The notes: generated by a model from the letters alone, not told the origin. A stretch of DNA of 6,558 nucleotides from Chloroflexota bacterium (GCA_016210375.1 JACQUH010000118.1:1-6558); one strand, 5' to 3'; shown: positions 1 through 6,237, counted from the first letter of the stretch. Numbers and translations are program-made.

Positions 1-1509
1 CTCGTGGGACTGATCGCCTCCTACTGGCTATTCGTCCCGATGATCGCGGAGGTGGCTCCGGCAGACCTTGTACGAATGGAACTAGGGCTTACGGCCACCT
101 TCCTGATCTTTGTGGGCGCTACAACCCTTTTTCACTTGCTCTGGAGGAGACTGCCCAACAACCTGGACATGGGCCTCATGTCCCTGAACGCGCTGGCCTT
201 CTTTGGCAGCACCTACCTGTTGCTGTGGGACGATTACCGTCCATGGTTTGGTTTCATCGCACTGGCCCTCTCGCTGTTCTATGGACTGGTGGGCTACGGC
301 GCCCTGAAGCGCTCCGGCGCACCGCCCCAGGTGGCCCTCTTTGCCCTGGCCATCGCGCTGGTCTTTCTGACCGTGGCGGCGCCCCTTCAGTTGAGCGGCT
401 CCTGGATAACGGTGGCGTGGGCTGCAGAGGGCGCCGTTCTCGTGTGGGTAGGCTTCCTACTGGGGACGTGGCAGGCCCGGGCTTTCGGCCTGGGAGTCCT
501 CGCCATTGCCCTGGCCCGGCTGCTCCTGATTGACACCTTTGTCTATCTCCCCGCCTTTCGCCTGTTCTTCAACGACCGCTTCCCCACCTTCGTTGTGGGC
601 ATCGCGGCCTTTTACGCTGCCGGGTACCTCTACCACCGGTGGCGAGGGGTTGTACAGGAGTGGGAGGGGCAAATGGGCCTCTTCCTGCTGGGTGTGGCCA
701 ACCTGCTGACTCTCTGGATTCTCAGCGCCGAGGCCATCCGCTACTTTGATGCCCGTGCCCTTGCTGCTTTGCCCAGTCCTCGCCGGGCATACCTGGACGC
801 CGAAAACGGCAAGCTCCTTGCGCTGACGGTGCTGTGGGGGGTCTATGCTCTTGGCCTGCTGGCCCTGGCCCAGGCCCGGGGATCCAGGTACCTGCGGTGG
901 GCTGGCCTGGCCCTCCTGGCACTGGCCGTAGGGAAGTTCGTGCTGGTGGATACCCTGGCTCTGAACGTGGACCCGGCTGCCTTCCATCCGGCCTTCAACT
1001 ATCCCTTCGCTACCTTCCTGGTGCTGCTGGCCGTGGTCATCTTTGCGGCCTTCCTGGTGGCGAAGCGCCGGGATACACTGCTGCCCGGCGAAGCCTACGC
1101 TCTGCCAGTGCTGGTGGTGGCCGCCAACGTCCTGGCTATATGGGCCTTCAGCGTGGAGGCCTGGCGATACTTTGACAGCCGCGAGTACCTGCTGCGGACG
1201 GACATGGACAGCGCCAAGCATCTGACCCTGACGGTCCTGTGGGCGATCTACGCGGTGGGTGTCATCGTAGTGGGGTTCGTGGCGCGTTCCAACACCATCA
1301 GGCTTGCGGGGTTGGCGCTGCTGGCTATACCTGTCGTCAAGCTGTTCGCCTTTGATGTGTTCCTGCTAGAGCGGGGTTATCGTGTGGCCGCTTTTGTCAC
1401 TCTCGGAGTGCTGCTCCTGGGCACCGGCCTGGCCTATCAGCGCTACAGCGGCGCTATTCGGGGCTTCCTCTTCAGCAAGGGGTCCCCGGAGGCAAGAGAT
1501 GATGCCTGA
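1..1509 (+). CDS. DUF2339 family multi-pass membrane protein, C-terminal part (5' end outside window)
   Basis: The reading frame is open from base 1, so the true start lies to the left; the GTG at 4 is merely the first possible start in view. About 500 residues are visible, almost all hydrophobic helices joined by short loops. Counting from the GTG, the protein contains a roughly threefold repeat (about residues 61-212, 231-354 and 374-480). Each unit has a helix of the type LTVLWxxYAxG (ITVAWAAEGA in the first), then R-x(2-3)-GL-x-LLA, then a helix ending LxDT or FDV. The LNALAFF, NLLTLWILSAEAIRYFDAR and NVLAIWAFSVEAWRYFDSR segments occupy equivalent places. This pattern is typical of DUF2339, a family of large predicted inner-membrane proteins without an established function. 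Its stop overlaps the start of the next gene, a DUF3999-type protein, a partner often found beside DUF2339. The family call is by recognition only; a transport or envelope-maintenance role is inference. Confidence 0.85.
   Translation, partial: LVGLIASYWLFVPMIAEVAPADLVRMELGLTATFLIFVGATTLFHLLWRRLPNNLDMGLMSLNALAFFGSTYLLLWDDYRPWFGFIALALSLFYGLVGYGALKRSGAPPQVALFALAIALVFLTVAAPLQLSGSWITVAWAAEGAVLVWVGFLLGTWQARAFGLGVLAIALARLLLIDTFVYLPAFRLFFNDRFPTFVVGIAAFYAAGYLYHRWRGVVQEWEGQMGLFLLGVANLLTLWILSAEAIRYFDARALAALPSPRRAYLDAENGKLLALTVLWGVYALGLLALAQARGSRYLRWAGLALLALAVGKFVLVDTLALNVDPAAFHPAFNYPFATFLVLLAVVIFAAFLVAKRRDTLLPGEAYALPVLVVAANVLAIWAFSVEAWRYFDSREYLLRTDMDSAKHLTLTVLWAIYAVGVIVVGFVARSNTIRLAGLALLAIPVVKLFAFDVFLLERGYRVAAFVTLGVLLLGTGLAYQRYSGAIRGFLFSKGSPEARDDA
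1488..1492 (+). promoter_or_regulatory. Shine-Dalgarno GGAGG that sets the DUF3999 start
   Basis: GGAGG lies inside the last codons of the DUF2339 gene, 6 bases before ATG 1499 and 9 before ATG 1502. It decides the downstream start against the longer open frame beginning at 1382, and it implies translational coupling across the 11-base overlap (8 bases if ATG 1502 is used). Confidence 0.7.
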
Positions 1510-2821
1510 GATCCCTCACTCGTGGCGGCTCCTGGTAGCTGTCGTTACCCTCTGGGGCGTCGCCCTGGCGCCGCTGGTGTCCCTGGCCGATTTTTCCCTG
1601 GGCCAGTGGCGCTGGTACAAGCAGGTTGCTCTCCCATCGTCGCTGGGCGAGAGCGCCCTGGCGGAGATCGTCCCTGACGCCCAGGTCTTTGAGGGCGCGT
1701 CGCTTGGGCTAGGAGACCTGCGTGTGGTGGAGGAGGCCACTCAACAGGAGATGCCGTACAAGCTGCTGGTGGAGCGGGGCGAGCAGCGGCGCAGCTCTGT
1801 CGGCGGGAGCCTCAGAGACCTGGGCGTGGTCCCGGGACAGTACACTACCTTTGTGGTGGACCTGGGAAAGGAAGGCCTCCTGCACAATGAGGTGGAGATA
1901 AAGACGCCCTCCGAGAACTTCCAGCGCCAGGTGGTGGTGGAGACCAGCGCCGATGCCTCGGGATGGGCCGTCGTTCAAAGCGATGGCCAGGTCTTTGACT
2001 TCACGCTTCGCGACCGCAGTGTAAACCAGCGCCTCGCCAGGGTCCGCTATCCGTCCAGCACCGCTCGCTACCTGAGGGTGCGCATCCTGGACGGCGAGGA
2101 GCCACCCCTTCAGGTCACGGGGGCCGCTGTCTACTCCTCGCAAGAGCTGCCGCCCCGGGAGGTTGGATGGCCTGCGGCGCTCACGGGCCGCACGGAAGAC
2201 GCGGCGGCCCGTCGCTCAGTGGTGCTCCTGGATGTGGGCGCGAAAGGACTCCCTATTAGTCGGCTGGCGCTGAGGGTGCCCCAGCAGAACTTCTACCGCG
2301 AAGTACAGGTGGAGGGGAGCAACGATGCTCAGACATGGGCCTATGTGGGAAGCGGGCCGGTGTACGACTACCACACGCCCAAGATCTCGGTCAGCAGCTT
2401 ATCCCTTGGCTTTGCCGAGGTGACCTTCCGGTACTTCCGGCTAACCATCCAGAACCAGGACAATCCGCCGCTGCCGGTGGAGGCCGCCCGCGCCTATGAT
2501 TTCCTTCGCAAGCTCATCTTCGAGGGGCAGCCGGGCGCTTCCTATCGGCTCTACTATGGAAACCCCCAGGCCCGTGCTCCCGTCTATGACTTTGAGCGTG
2601 TTTTCCCTTACCTGGTCACGGAGGACCTGCCTCAAGGGGTACTGGGAGGACAGACGCTCAATCCCGACTTTACGGGGCCTCTCAAGCCCTCTGTTCCACT
2701 AACGGAGCGGTACACCTGGCTCTTGCCCGTCGCGGTGGGCCTGGGTAGCTTGCTTATCGGGCTGTTCCTGGCGAGCCTCTTGCGCCAGGTCCGCAAAGCG
2801 CTGCCGCCTCCGCCAGGCTAG
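1499..2821 (+). CDS. DUF3999-type membrane-anchored exported protein with two discoidin-like repeats
   Basis: This 440-residue protein starts at ATG 1499 (ATG 1502 is equally possible), chosen because of GGAGG at 1488 and because the residues that follow form a signal peptide. The signal peptide covers about residues 1-30: basic HSWR, a hydrophobic core LLVAVVTLWGVALAPL, and probable cleavage after VSLA. Residues about 115-213 and 238-333 are two related beta-rich domains. Both carry N-F-x-R-x-V-x-V-E-x-S-x-D-A and a following W-A-x-V, then R-Y-L/F-R at the end of the domain (YLRVRI, YFRLTI), which resembles the galactose-binding or F5/8 type C fold. A single membrane helix at about 407-427 precedes a short basic, proline-rich tail (RQVRKALPPPPG). 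The expected topology is a large domain outside the membrane with a short cytoplasmic tail. The overlap with the DUF2339 gene suggests a two-protein envelope complex. The ligand is unknown, and carbohydrate binding is only inferred from the fold. Confidence 0.78.
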   Translation: MMPEIPHSWRLLVAVVTLWGVALAPLVSLADFSLGQWRWYKQVALPSSLGESALAEIVPDAQVFEGASLGLGDLRVVEEATQQEMPYKLLVERGEQRRSSVGGSLRDLGVVPGQYTTFVVDLGKEGLLHNEVEIKTPSENFQRQVVVETSADASGWAVVQSDGQVFDFTLRDRSVNQRLARVRYPSSTARYLRVRILDGEEPPLQVTGAAVYSSQELPPREVGWPAALTGRTEDAAARRSVVLLDVGAKGLPISRLALRVPQQNFYREVQVEGSNDAQTWAYVGSGPVYDYHTPKISVSSLSLGFAEVTFRYFRLTIQNQDNPPLPVEAARAYDFLRKLIFEGQPGASYRLYYGNPQARAPVYDFERVFPYLVTEDLPQGVLGGQTLNPDFTGPLKPSVPLTERYTWLLPVAVGLGSLLIGLFLASLLRQVRKALPPPPG

Positions 2822-2892
2822 CGCAACGATTCATAGGTATCGCTGGCTATGCGAAGCTATCGGCGTAACCTGTGCTGCCTTGGACCTTTCCC

Positions 2893-3110
2893 CCTGTAGT
2901 CCCTCTTTCCTCCCAGGAGAGGGGGACTATGTTCTGTAGAAACGGTGTGATGCGGCTCTGCCGCATCACACCGTTTCAGTCCTATCTTCTCCCCCTTCCT
3001 ATGCGGGAAGAGCCTGTCCTTGAGCGGAGCGAAGGAGGGAGCCACAGGGGTTAGGTCGGAATCCAAACGGCAGATTATCTTGTCAACGACCATCATCGGG
3101 ATGCCCGTGC
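2893..3110 (-). repeat. Dispersed hairpin repeat, copy 1
   Basis: Read on the minus strand, this copy has the same order of blocks as copy 2: a conserved block (GGTCGTTGACAAGATAATCT, about 3092-3073), then GACCTAACCCC, GGCTCCCTCC, a weak stem around TCCTT...AAGGA, a C-rich/G-rich pair ending GGGGGAGAAG, the perfect central stem (2939-2977), and a third stem (arms at 2897-2906 and 2918-2929). The left edge is set where similarity to copy 2 stops, just past ACAGG; the right edge is approximate. The copy fills most of the gap between two convergent genes and could limit read-through in both directions. No open frame in it looks protein-coding. From 2822 to 2892 nothing was recognised. Confidence 0.75.
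2939..2977. repeat. Perfect 18-bp inverted repeat, copy 1 central stem
   Basis: The left arm GAAACGGTGTGATGCGGC (2939-2956) and right arm GCCGCATCACACCGTTTC (2960-2977) are exactly complementary around the 3-base loop TCT. There is no run of T after either arm, so it does not look like a standard intrinsic terminator. The corresponding stems of copies 2 and 3 differ in base sequence but keep complementarity as far as they can be seen. Confidence 0.92.
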
Positions 3111-3159
3111 GGGAAGGGGGTCAGGTCTAGCAGGCCGGCGGAGCGTTAGAAGTACCGCG

Positions 3160-3816
3160 CTAGGACGCGCCGTACTCGGCATCACTCTTGAGCAGGACAA
3201 CCTTGCCGTCCCTGTCCACGTTCCAGACCTGGAGTCCGTCGCCGCGTGTGATGTTGGCATCCAGGTACAGCTCAATGCTGTTGCCGGAGCTGTCCGCACC
3301 AGTGATGACCAGGTCGGCGGTGGAGCCGGAGGCGTCAGCGGCTGCCGTCACAGCCTCCGACGAGTGACGAGGGGCACCGTTGAGGTAGGTGGGGATGAGC
3401 TTACCAGCAAGGTCCAGGGCGCCGAAGCACTGGGCGAGAGAATCGGCCATCGTCGTGCTGCCGTCGCCGCACACCACGTCTGCCGTTGAGTCGGCGGGGA
3501 AGCCGGTGGGGTCGGGGAAGGTCGTGTTCACCTTCACCCTGATGACGCCGTCGCCGTCTGCGTCCACGAGGGCCCTGGTCGGATTGGCGGCCCCGAGTAT
3601 GGGCAGAACATCCCCGTTGTCCGAACGGTAGCGGCCGAGGCTTGCCTCCACGTTCCTGATGTCGCCTTCCTTCCCCTGGTCCCGGAATGAGCTGATGGCG
3701 CCGGAGACCACCGGGACCACGAAAAGCGTCAAGGACGCCAGAACCATCACGACGATAATGATCTCCAGCCGTGTCAAACCCCGCTGACCGTTGCGTGCTT
3801 TCTCTCGCGTGCTCAT
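3160..3816 (-). CDS. Type IV prepilin-like / pseudopilin-like protein
   Basis: This 218-residue protein has a class III prepilin leader. A short basic segment (residues 1-13) ends in Gly13; cleavage by the prepilin peptidase would fall before Leu14, leaving Glu18 at position +5, as the family requires. A hydrophobic helix (about 19-41, IIIVVMVLASLTLFVVPVVS) follows and would pack in the pilus core. The amphipathic continuation 43-66 leads to a polar C-terminal domain with an acidic VDADGDGVI loop (84-92), which resembles a calcium-binding DxDxDG site, two cysteines (116 and 130) that could form a disulfide, and a closing strand region NVDRDGKVVLL. No assembly ATPase, platform protein or peptidase is in the window, so it may be a minor pilin or an orphan assembled by machinery encoded elsewhere. 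No strong Shine-Dalgarno precedes ATG 3816, but an upstream start would move the leader away from the N terminus. Pilus versus type II secretion role cannot be decided here. Confidence 0.85.
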   Translation of the reverse strand: MSTREKARNGQRGLTRLEIIIVVMVLASLTLFVVPVVSGAISSFRDQGKEGDIRNVEASLGRYRSDNGDVLPILGAANPTRALVDADGDGVIRVKVNTTFPDPTGFPADSTADVVCGDGSTTMADSLAQCFGALDLAGKLIPTYLNGAPRHSSEAVTAAADASGSTADLVITGADSSGNSIELYLDANITRGDGLQVWNVDRDGKVVLLKSDAEYGAS

Positions 3817-3865
3817 TCTGCTATTCTGGACAGTGTGAGACCCCGCACTGTGCCAGGGTCTTCTT

Positions 3866-3874
3866 ACTATAGCA
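3866..3874 (-). promoter_or_regulatory. Possible extended -10 promoter for the prepilin gene
   Basis: The minus strand reads TGCTATAGT, an extended -10 (TGn plus five of six matches to TATAAT). Transcription would begin near 3859, about 43 bases before ATG 3816. No good -35 hexamer is present at normal spacing, which is tolerable for an extended -10. The support is sequence resemblance only. Confidence 0.35.
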
Positions 3875-4020
3875 GGACCTGCAACAGGAACAGAAAACCT
3901 GAAGCTATCCTAAAATACCTCATGTCGCCGCCTCCTGAAAAGGTGGCATGATACCCCGGCATATGGTCATTGGCAGAATAGTCCGCCGATTGGCTGCTGA
4001 ACTAACCCCCTCTGGCTCCC

Positions 4021-4051
4021 TCCTTCGTCCCGATGGAATCGGGACGAAGGA
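4021..4051. repeat. Perfect 14-bp inverted repeat inside copy 2
   Basis: TCCTTCGTCCCGAT (4021-4034) and ATCGGGACGAAGGA (4038-4051) are exactly complementary around the loop GGA. Copy 1 has a degraded relative of this stem at the equivalent place, and copy 3 lacks it entirely, so it looks like an optional module of the repeat. Confidence 0.9.
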
Positions 4052-4091
4052 CAGGCCTTTCCTGCACGGCAAAGGATGAGAAGGTTGGTTT

Positions 4092-4130
4092 GAATTGGTG
4101 CGATGCGGCAAAGCCGCATCGCACCAATTC
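4092..4130. repeat. Perfect 18-bp inverted repeat, copy 2 central stem
   Basis: GAATTGGTGCGATGCGGC (4092-4109) and GCCGCATCGCACCAATTC (4113-4130) are exactly complementary around AAA. Compared with copy 1, three positions in each arm differ (A/T, C/T and T/C in the left arm), and each change is matched by the complementary change in the right arm. Confidence 0.92.
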
Positions 4131-4273
4131 TTCAGATCATCGCGCCCCTCTCGTATTGGGATAAGAGGACCACAGGCTCTATTGGGCGAGTCAGACGCGA
4201 GGGGGCGGAGAACGCTTTCGCATGAGAACGCTGAGCTATGAAAGCACATGCCTTCAAGCGAGCCCGGCCGCTT

Positions 4274-5062
4274 TCACGCCCACAGCCTTGTGAACACCTG
4301 CCACCAGAGGCTGAGGGCAATGAGGACCAGGAGGGCCACGAAAAGGTATCGGAGAGAGTGGCGCGAAAGGCGGGTGCTGATCCACGCCCCCAGCCAGGCG
4401 CCGGGCGCAGCGCCTAACACCACCGCCACGGACAGCAGCAGCGGTACCTGGCCGGTGATGGCCTTTCCCAAGAAGCCCGCGAAAGCCCCAAACCAGCTCA
4501 TGGCCAGCGCGCTGGCGATGGCTACCCTAAGGGGCACGCCAAAGATGCGGTGGAGAACGGGCAAGGTGATGAACCCGCCACCGACCCCCACCATCCCGGC
4601 CGTGAGACCTTCCGGCAGGAACACCCCCAGCCGCCACGGCCGATGGAACTGAAACCCGTCCTCCGGCACGCCGGAGCCGCGCTGGGACGCCATCATAAGC
4701 GCGACGGCCAAGGTGGCCACCACGGCGAAGACCGCCAGGAGCAGCACATCGGGGGCCCAGCGCGAAAGGGCTCCTCCCACCAGGGCGCCAGCACCCACGA
4801 ACGCCCCGCCGATGACGGCGATCCGCCGGTCCAAGTACCCGTTCCTCCCATGGGTCACTATTCCAGCGCTGGCCGCGAAGAGGCCCTGGACGATGGCCAG
4901 GGCCGCAACGGTCTTGACGGTCAGGGCCTCCAGGCCCAGGAGAGCCGGAGCGTACAAGAGCAGTGGCACCATGAGCACCGCTCCGCTGATTCCCAGCAGC
5001 CCGGCCACGACTCCCCCTCCCAGTGCGAGGAGACTCACTGCCAGGCCAAGCTGTATGGTCAT
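4274..5062 (-). CDS. TauE/SafE (sulfite exporter) family membrane transporter
   Basis: This 262-residue, strongly hydrophobic protein is of the usual length for TauE/SafE transporters, with about eight predicted membrane helices in two related halves. Each half starts with the family's glycine-rich helix: GGGVVAGLLGISGAVLMVPL (residues 15-34) and GLTAGMVGVGGGFITLPVL (152-170). A polar loop (about 126-142, SQRGSGVPEDGFQFHRP) separates the halves. ATG 5062 was chosen because it falls just before the first helix and has AGGA 10 bases upstream. An in-frame ATG at 5101 with AAGGA four bases upstream would add 13 mostly polar residues and is the main alternative; the open frame reaches 5188. Known members export sulfite, sulfoacetate or other organic anions, but the substrate cannot be read from sequence. 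The gene is divergent from a LysR-family regulator, which probably controls it. Confidence 0.88.
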   Translation of the reverse strand: MTIQLGLAVSLLALGGGVVAGLLGISGAVLMVPLLLYAPALLGLEALTVKTVAALAIVQGLFAASAGIVTHGRNGYLDRRIAVIGGAFVGAGALVGGALSRWAPDVLLLAVFAVVATLAVALMMASQRGSGVPEDGFQFHRPWRLGVFLPEGLTAGMVGVGGGFITLPVLHRIFGVPLRVAIASALAMSWFGAFAGFLGKAITGQVPLLLSVAVVLGAAPGAWLGAWISTRLSRHSLRYLFVALLVLIALSLWWQVFTRLWA

Positions 5063-5113
5063 GCGCTCTCTTTCCTGGTGTCCCTGGCCCCGGACGCACA
5101 TGTGGTCCTTAAG

Positions 5114-5124
5114 GCGGTCACCGC
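5114..5124. promoter_or_regulatory. 11-bp dyad GCGGTcACCGC in the exporter leader
   Basis: A perfect 5+1+5 palindrome lies about 50 bases before the exporter start, inside its predicted untranslated leader. The single-base centre suits a DNA-binding site better than an RNA hairpin. It may be chance in GC-rich DNA. Confidence 0.3.
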
Positions 5125-5135
5125 TTCTCAGACCC

Positions 5136-5157
5136 GGCCCACCGCAGTTGGTAGGCC
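5136..5157 (-). promoter_or_regulatory. Hairpin in the predicted exporter mRNA leader
   Basis: On the minus strand, GGCCTACC and GGTGGGCC enclose AACTGC. In the exporter transcript all eight positions pair, one as a U-G wobble. In a plus-strand transcript the same position would be a C-A mismatch, so the structure favours minus-strand RNA. It lies about 75 bases upstream of ATG 5062. No known riboswitch was recognised. Confidence 0.35.
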
Positions 5158-5171
5158 AAGCACTCATTCCT

Positions 5172-5200
5172 ATTCTTTGGCTGGACACCTATAATGTCAA
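5172..5200 (-). promoter_or_regulatory. Predicted promoter of the TauE/SafE gene
   Basis: The minus strand has a perfect -35 TTGACA (5200-5195), a 17-base spacer and AAGAAT (5177-5172, four of six matches to TATAAT). Transcription would start near 5165 and give a leader of about 100 bases before ATG 5062. The -35 shares base 5195 with the regulator's -10, so the two promoters cannot easily be occupied at once. Confidence 0.55.
5190..5195 (+). promoter_or_regulatory. Predicted -10 element (TATAAT) of the LysR gene
   Basis: A consensus TATAAT lies 31 bases before ATG 5227, giving a start near 5202 and a leader of about 25 bases. The bases at -35 distance (TTCCTA, 5167-5172) match poorly, as expected of a weak promoter for a self-regulated LysR gene. 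Confidence 0.5.
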
Positions 5201-5215
5201 ATATCAATAACTAAT

Positions 5216-5221
5216 GAAGGA
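5216..5221 (+). promoter_or_regulatory. Shine-Dalgarno GAAGGA of the LysR gene
   Basis: GAAGGA ends five bases before ATG 5227, the first start of the open frame, and supports that start. Confidence 0.65.
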
Positions 5222-5226
5222 TCCAA

Positions 5227-6237
5227 ATGTCCAGTTATAACCTGCCTCCGGAGCTGGCCAACCTTCACCGTCTCCGTGCCTTCATAGAAGCGGCGGAGTG
5301 CCTGAGCTACTCCGGAGCGGCGCGCCGCCTGGGCATCAGCCAGCCTGCGGTCTCCGGCCACATACGCCGGCTGGAGCGGCTCACCGGCGCCCCACTGTTC
5401 ATCCGGGACGGCCACAAGGTCGCCCTCACGGAGGCTGGCCACGCCCTGCTGCGCCAGGCCAAGCGGGTGGAGAGCTCAGTCCAGGAGATGCAGGAGTTGA
5501 TGGCGGGCCTCCAGGGGACCATCGCGGGCCACCTGGTCCTGGGGGCAAGCACCATCTGGGAGTACCTCCTGCCCGAGCTTATGGCCGGGTTCCGGGAGGT
5601 CCATCCCCAGGTGTCCATGGAGCTGATCGTGGGCAACTCCTCGCGTATCGTGGAGCTGATGCTAGAGCGACGCATGCACCTGGGGTTTACGGGGGACGAC
5701 GGGGGCAGGGCGGACCTGGAGGCGATTCCTGTTATGGAGAGTGAGATTGTCCTGGTGGCCGCCCCGGACCACCCCCTGGCCGGGCGGGCAGAGGTGGCCC
5801 CGGAGTCGCTGGCGGGCCTGCCCTTCGTGTTCCGCGAGGCAGACTCGGCCACGGCCAAGATAGCCTCCCAGTACCTGGAGTCCCTGGGGGTGGTCCCTGG
5901 CCCGGTGGTGGAGTTTGGCAGCCATGAAGCGCTGAAGGGGGCAGTCCGTGCGGGGTTCGGTCTGGGGATGCTCTCCCGGGCCGCCGTCCAGCAGGAGCTA
6001 GCCACAGGCAGCCTGAGGCTAGTGCACGTGCAGGGGCCGCCATGCCTTCGCCAGCTTTATGTCTTGAGGAGCCGCTCTCGGCCCCAGAGGGCCGCCCGGG
6101 ACGCTTTCCTGGGCTACGTGGTCCGCCGGCTGCAAGAGCGAAACCGCCCCCAGGGCTGGTGGGGTCTTCATGCCGTTGCCGGCGCCACAACTGGGGATGA
6201 AAACGGTAGCCCCGCAGTACACCCTGAAGGCGATTGA
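5227..6237 (+). CDS. LysR-family transcriptional regulator
   Basis: This 336-residue protein has the LysR layout. An N-terminal winged helix-turn-helix spans about residues 12-70, with the typical order AARRLGISQPAVSGHIRRLE (31-50), LTGAPLFIR and LTEAGHALL. A linker helix (about 72-95) follows, then an effector-binding domain (about 101-305) beginning GHLVLGASTIWEYLLPELM, with the two-lobe features ALAGxxxP-like spacing and SHEALKGAVRAGFGLGML (232-249). The STIWEYLLP segment resembles the CysL/CbbR branch of the family, although effector specificity cannot be assigned. It is divergent from the TauE/SafE gene with 164 bp between starts, the classical arrangement for a LysR regulator and its target. 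Odd point: LysR proteins usually end near residue 300-310, but this one has a polar, low-complexity tail (about 307-336) that may be a drifted or read-through end. Confidence 0.92.
   Translation: MSSYNLPPELANLHRLRAFIEAAECLSYSGAARRLGISQPAVSGHIRRLERLTGAPLFIRDGHKVALTEAGHALLRQAKRVESSVQEMQELMAGLQGTIAGHLVLGASTIWEYLLPELMAGFREVHPQVSMELIVGNSSRIVELMLERRMHLGFTGDDGGRADLEAIPVMESEIVLVAAPDHPLAGRAEVAPESLAGLPFVFREADSATAKIASQYLESLGVVPGPVVEFGSHEALKGAVRAGFGLGMLSRAAVQQELATGSLRLVHVQGPPCLRQLYVLRSRSRPQRAARDAFLGYVVRRLQERNRPQGWWGLHAVAGATTGDENGSPAVHPEGD

Larger units (their letters stand above)
3905..4176 (+). repeat. Dispersed hairpin repeat, copy 2 (most complete)
   Basis: The start is set at the CTATC...CCGCCTCCTGAA segment (CCGCCTCCTGAA at 3928-3939), which is shared with copy 3. 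It continues with the conserved block TGGTCATTGGCAGAATAGTC, GAACTAACCCCC, TCTGGCTCCC, a perfect 14-bp stem (4021-4051), a weaker C/G pair, the perfect 18-bp central stem (4092-4130), and a CCTCT...AGAGG pair. It ends near ACAGG at 4176, where similarity to copy 1 stops. It occupies most of the 457-bp space between the prepilin start and the exporter stop. The remaining 4177-4273 holds only a 9-base direct repeat, GAGAACGCT (4208 and 4224), with no recognisable function. Confidence 0.78.

Noticed and set aside
457..1221. Long minus-strand open frame opposite the DUF2339 gene
   Set aside because: It is rich in Gln, Gly and Pro without any domain, while the plus strand encodes a clear membrane protein. 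It is a GC-rich shadow.
1382..1498. Upstream start for the DUF3999-type gene
   Set aside because: It would add 39 residues read from the wrong frame of the DUF2339 gene and bury the signal peptide. ATG 1499 has a good ribosome site.
2939..2977. Central stem as an intrinsic terminator
   Set aside because: There is no T-run on either side. It may still hinder transcription, but the standard signature is absent.
2857..3096. Short open frames on both strands in the 2822-3159 gap
   Set aside because: They run through the hairpin repeat, show no protein-like composition and have no convincing ribosome site.
4208..4232. Direct repeat GAGAACGCT with 7 bases between copies
   Set aside because: There are only two short copies and no array. 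It is not a CRISPR and has no evident attachment-site context.
3920..4320. Minus-strand open frames of 109 and 62 codons around repeat copy 2
   Set aside because: They are made of repeat sequence and hairpin arms, and similar frames in other copies are broken.
5063..5188. N-terminal extension of the TauE/SafE protein to ATG 5188
   Set aside because: The added 42 residues are polar and unlike the family, and they would be encoded across the predicted promoter and leader hairpin.
5307..6005. Minus-strand 232-codon frame opposite the LysR gene
   Set aside because: It is a shadow frame rich in Arg, Ser and Trp, lying on a gene with an unmistakable LysR sequence.
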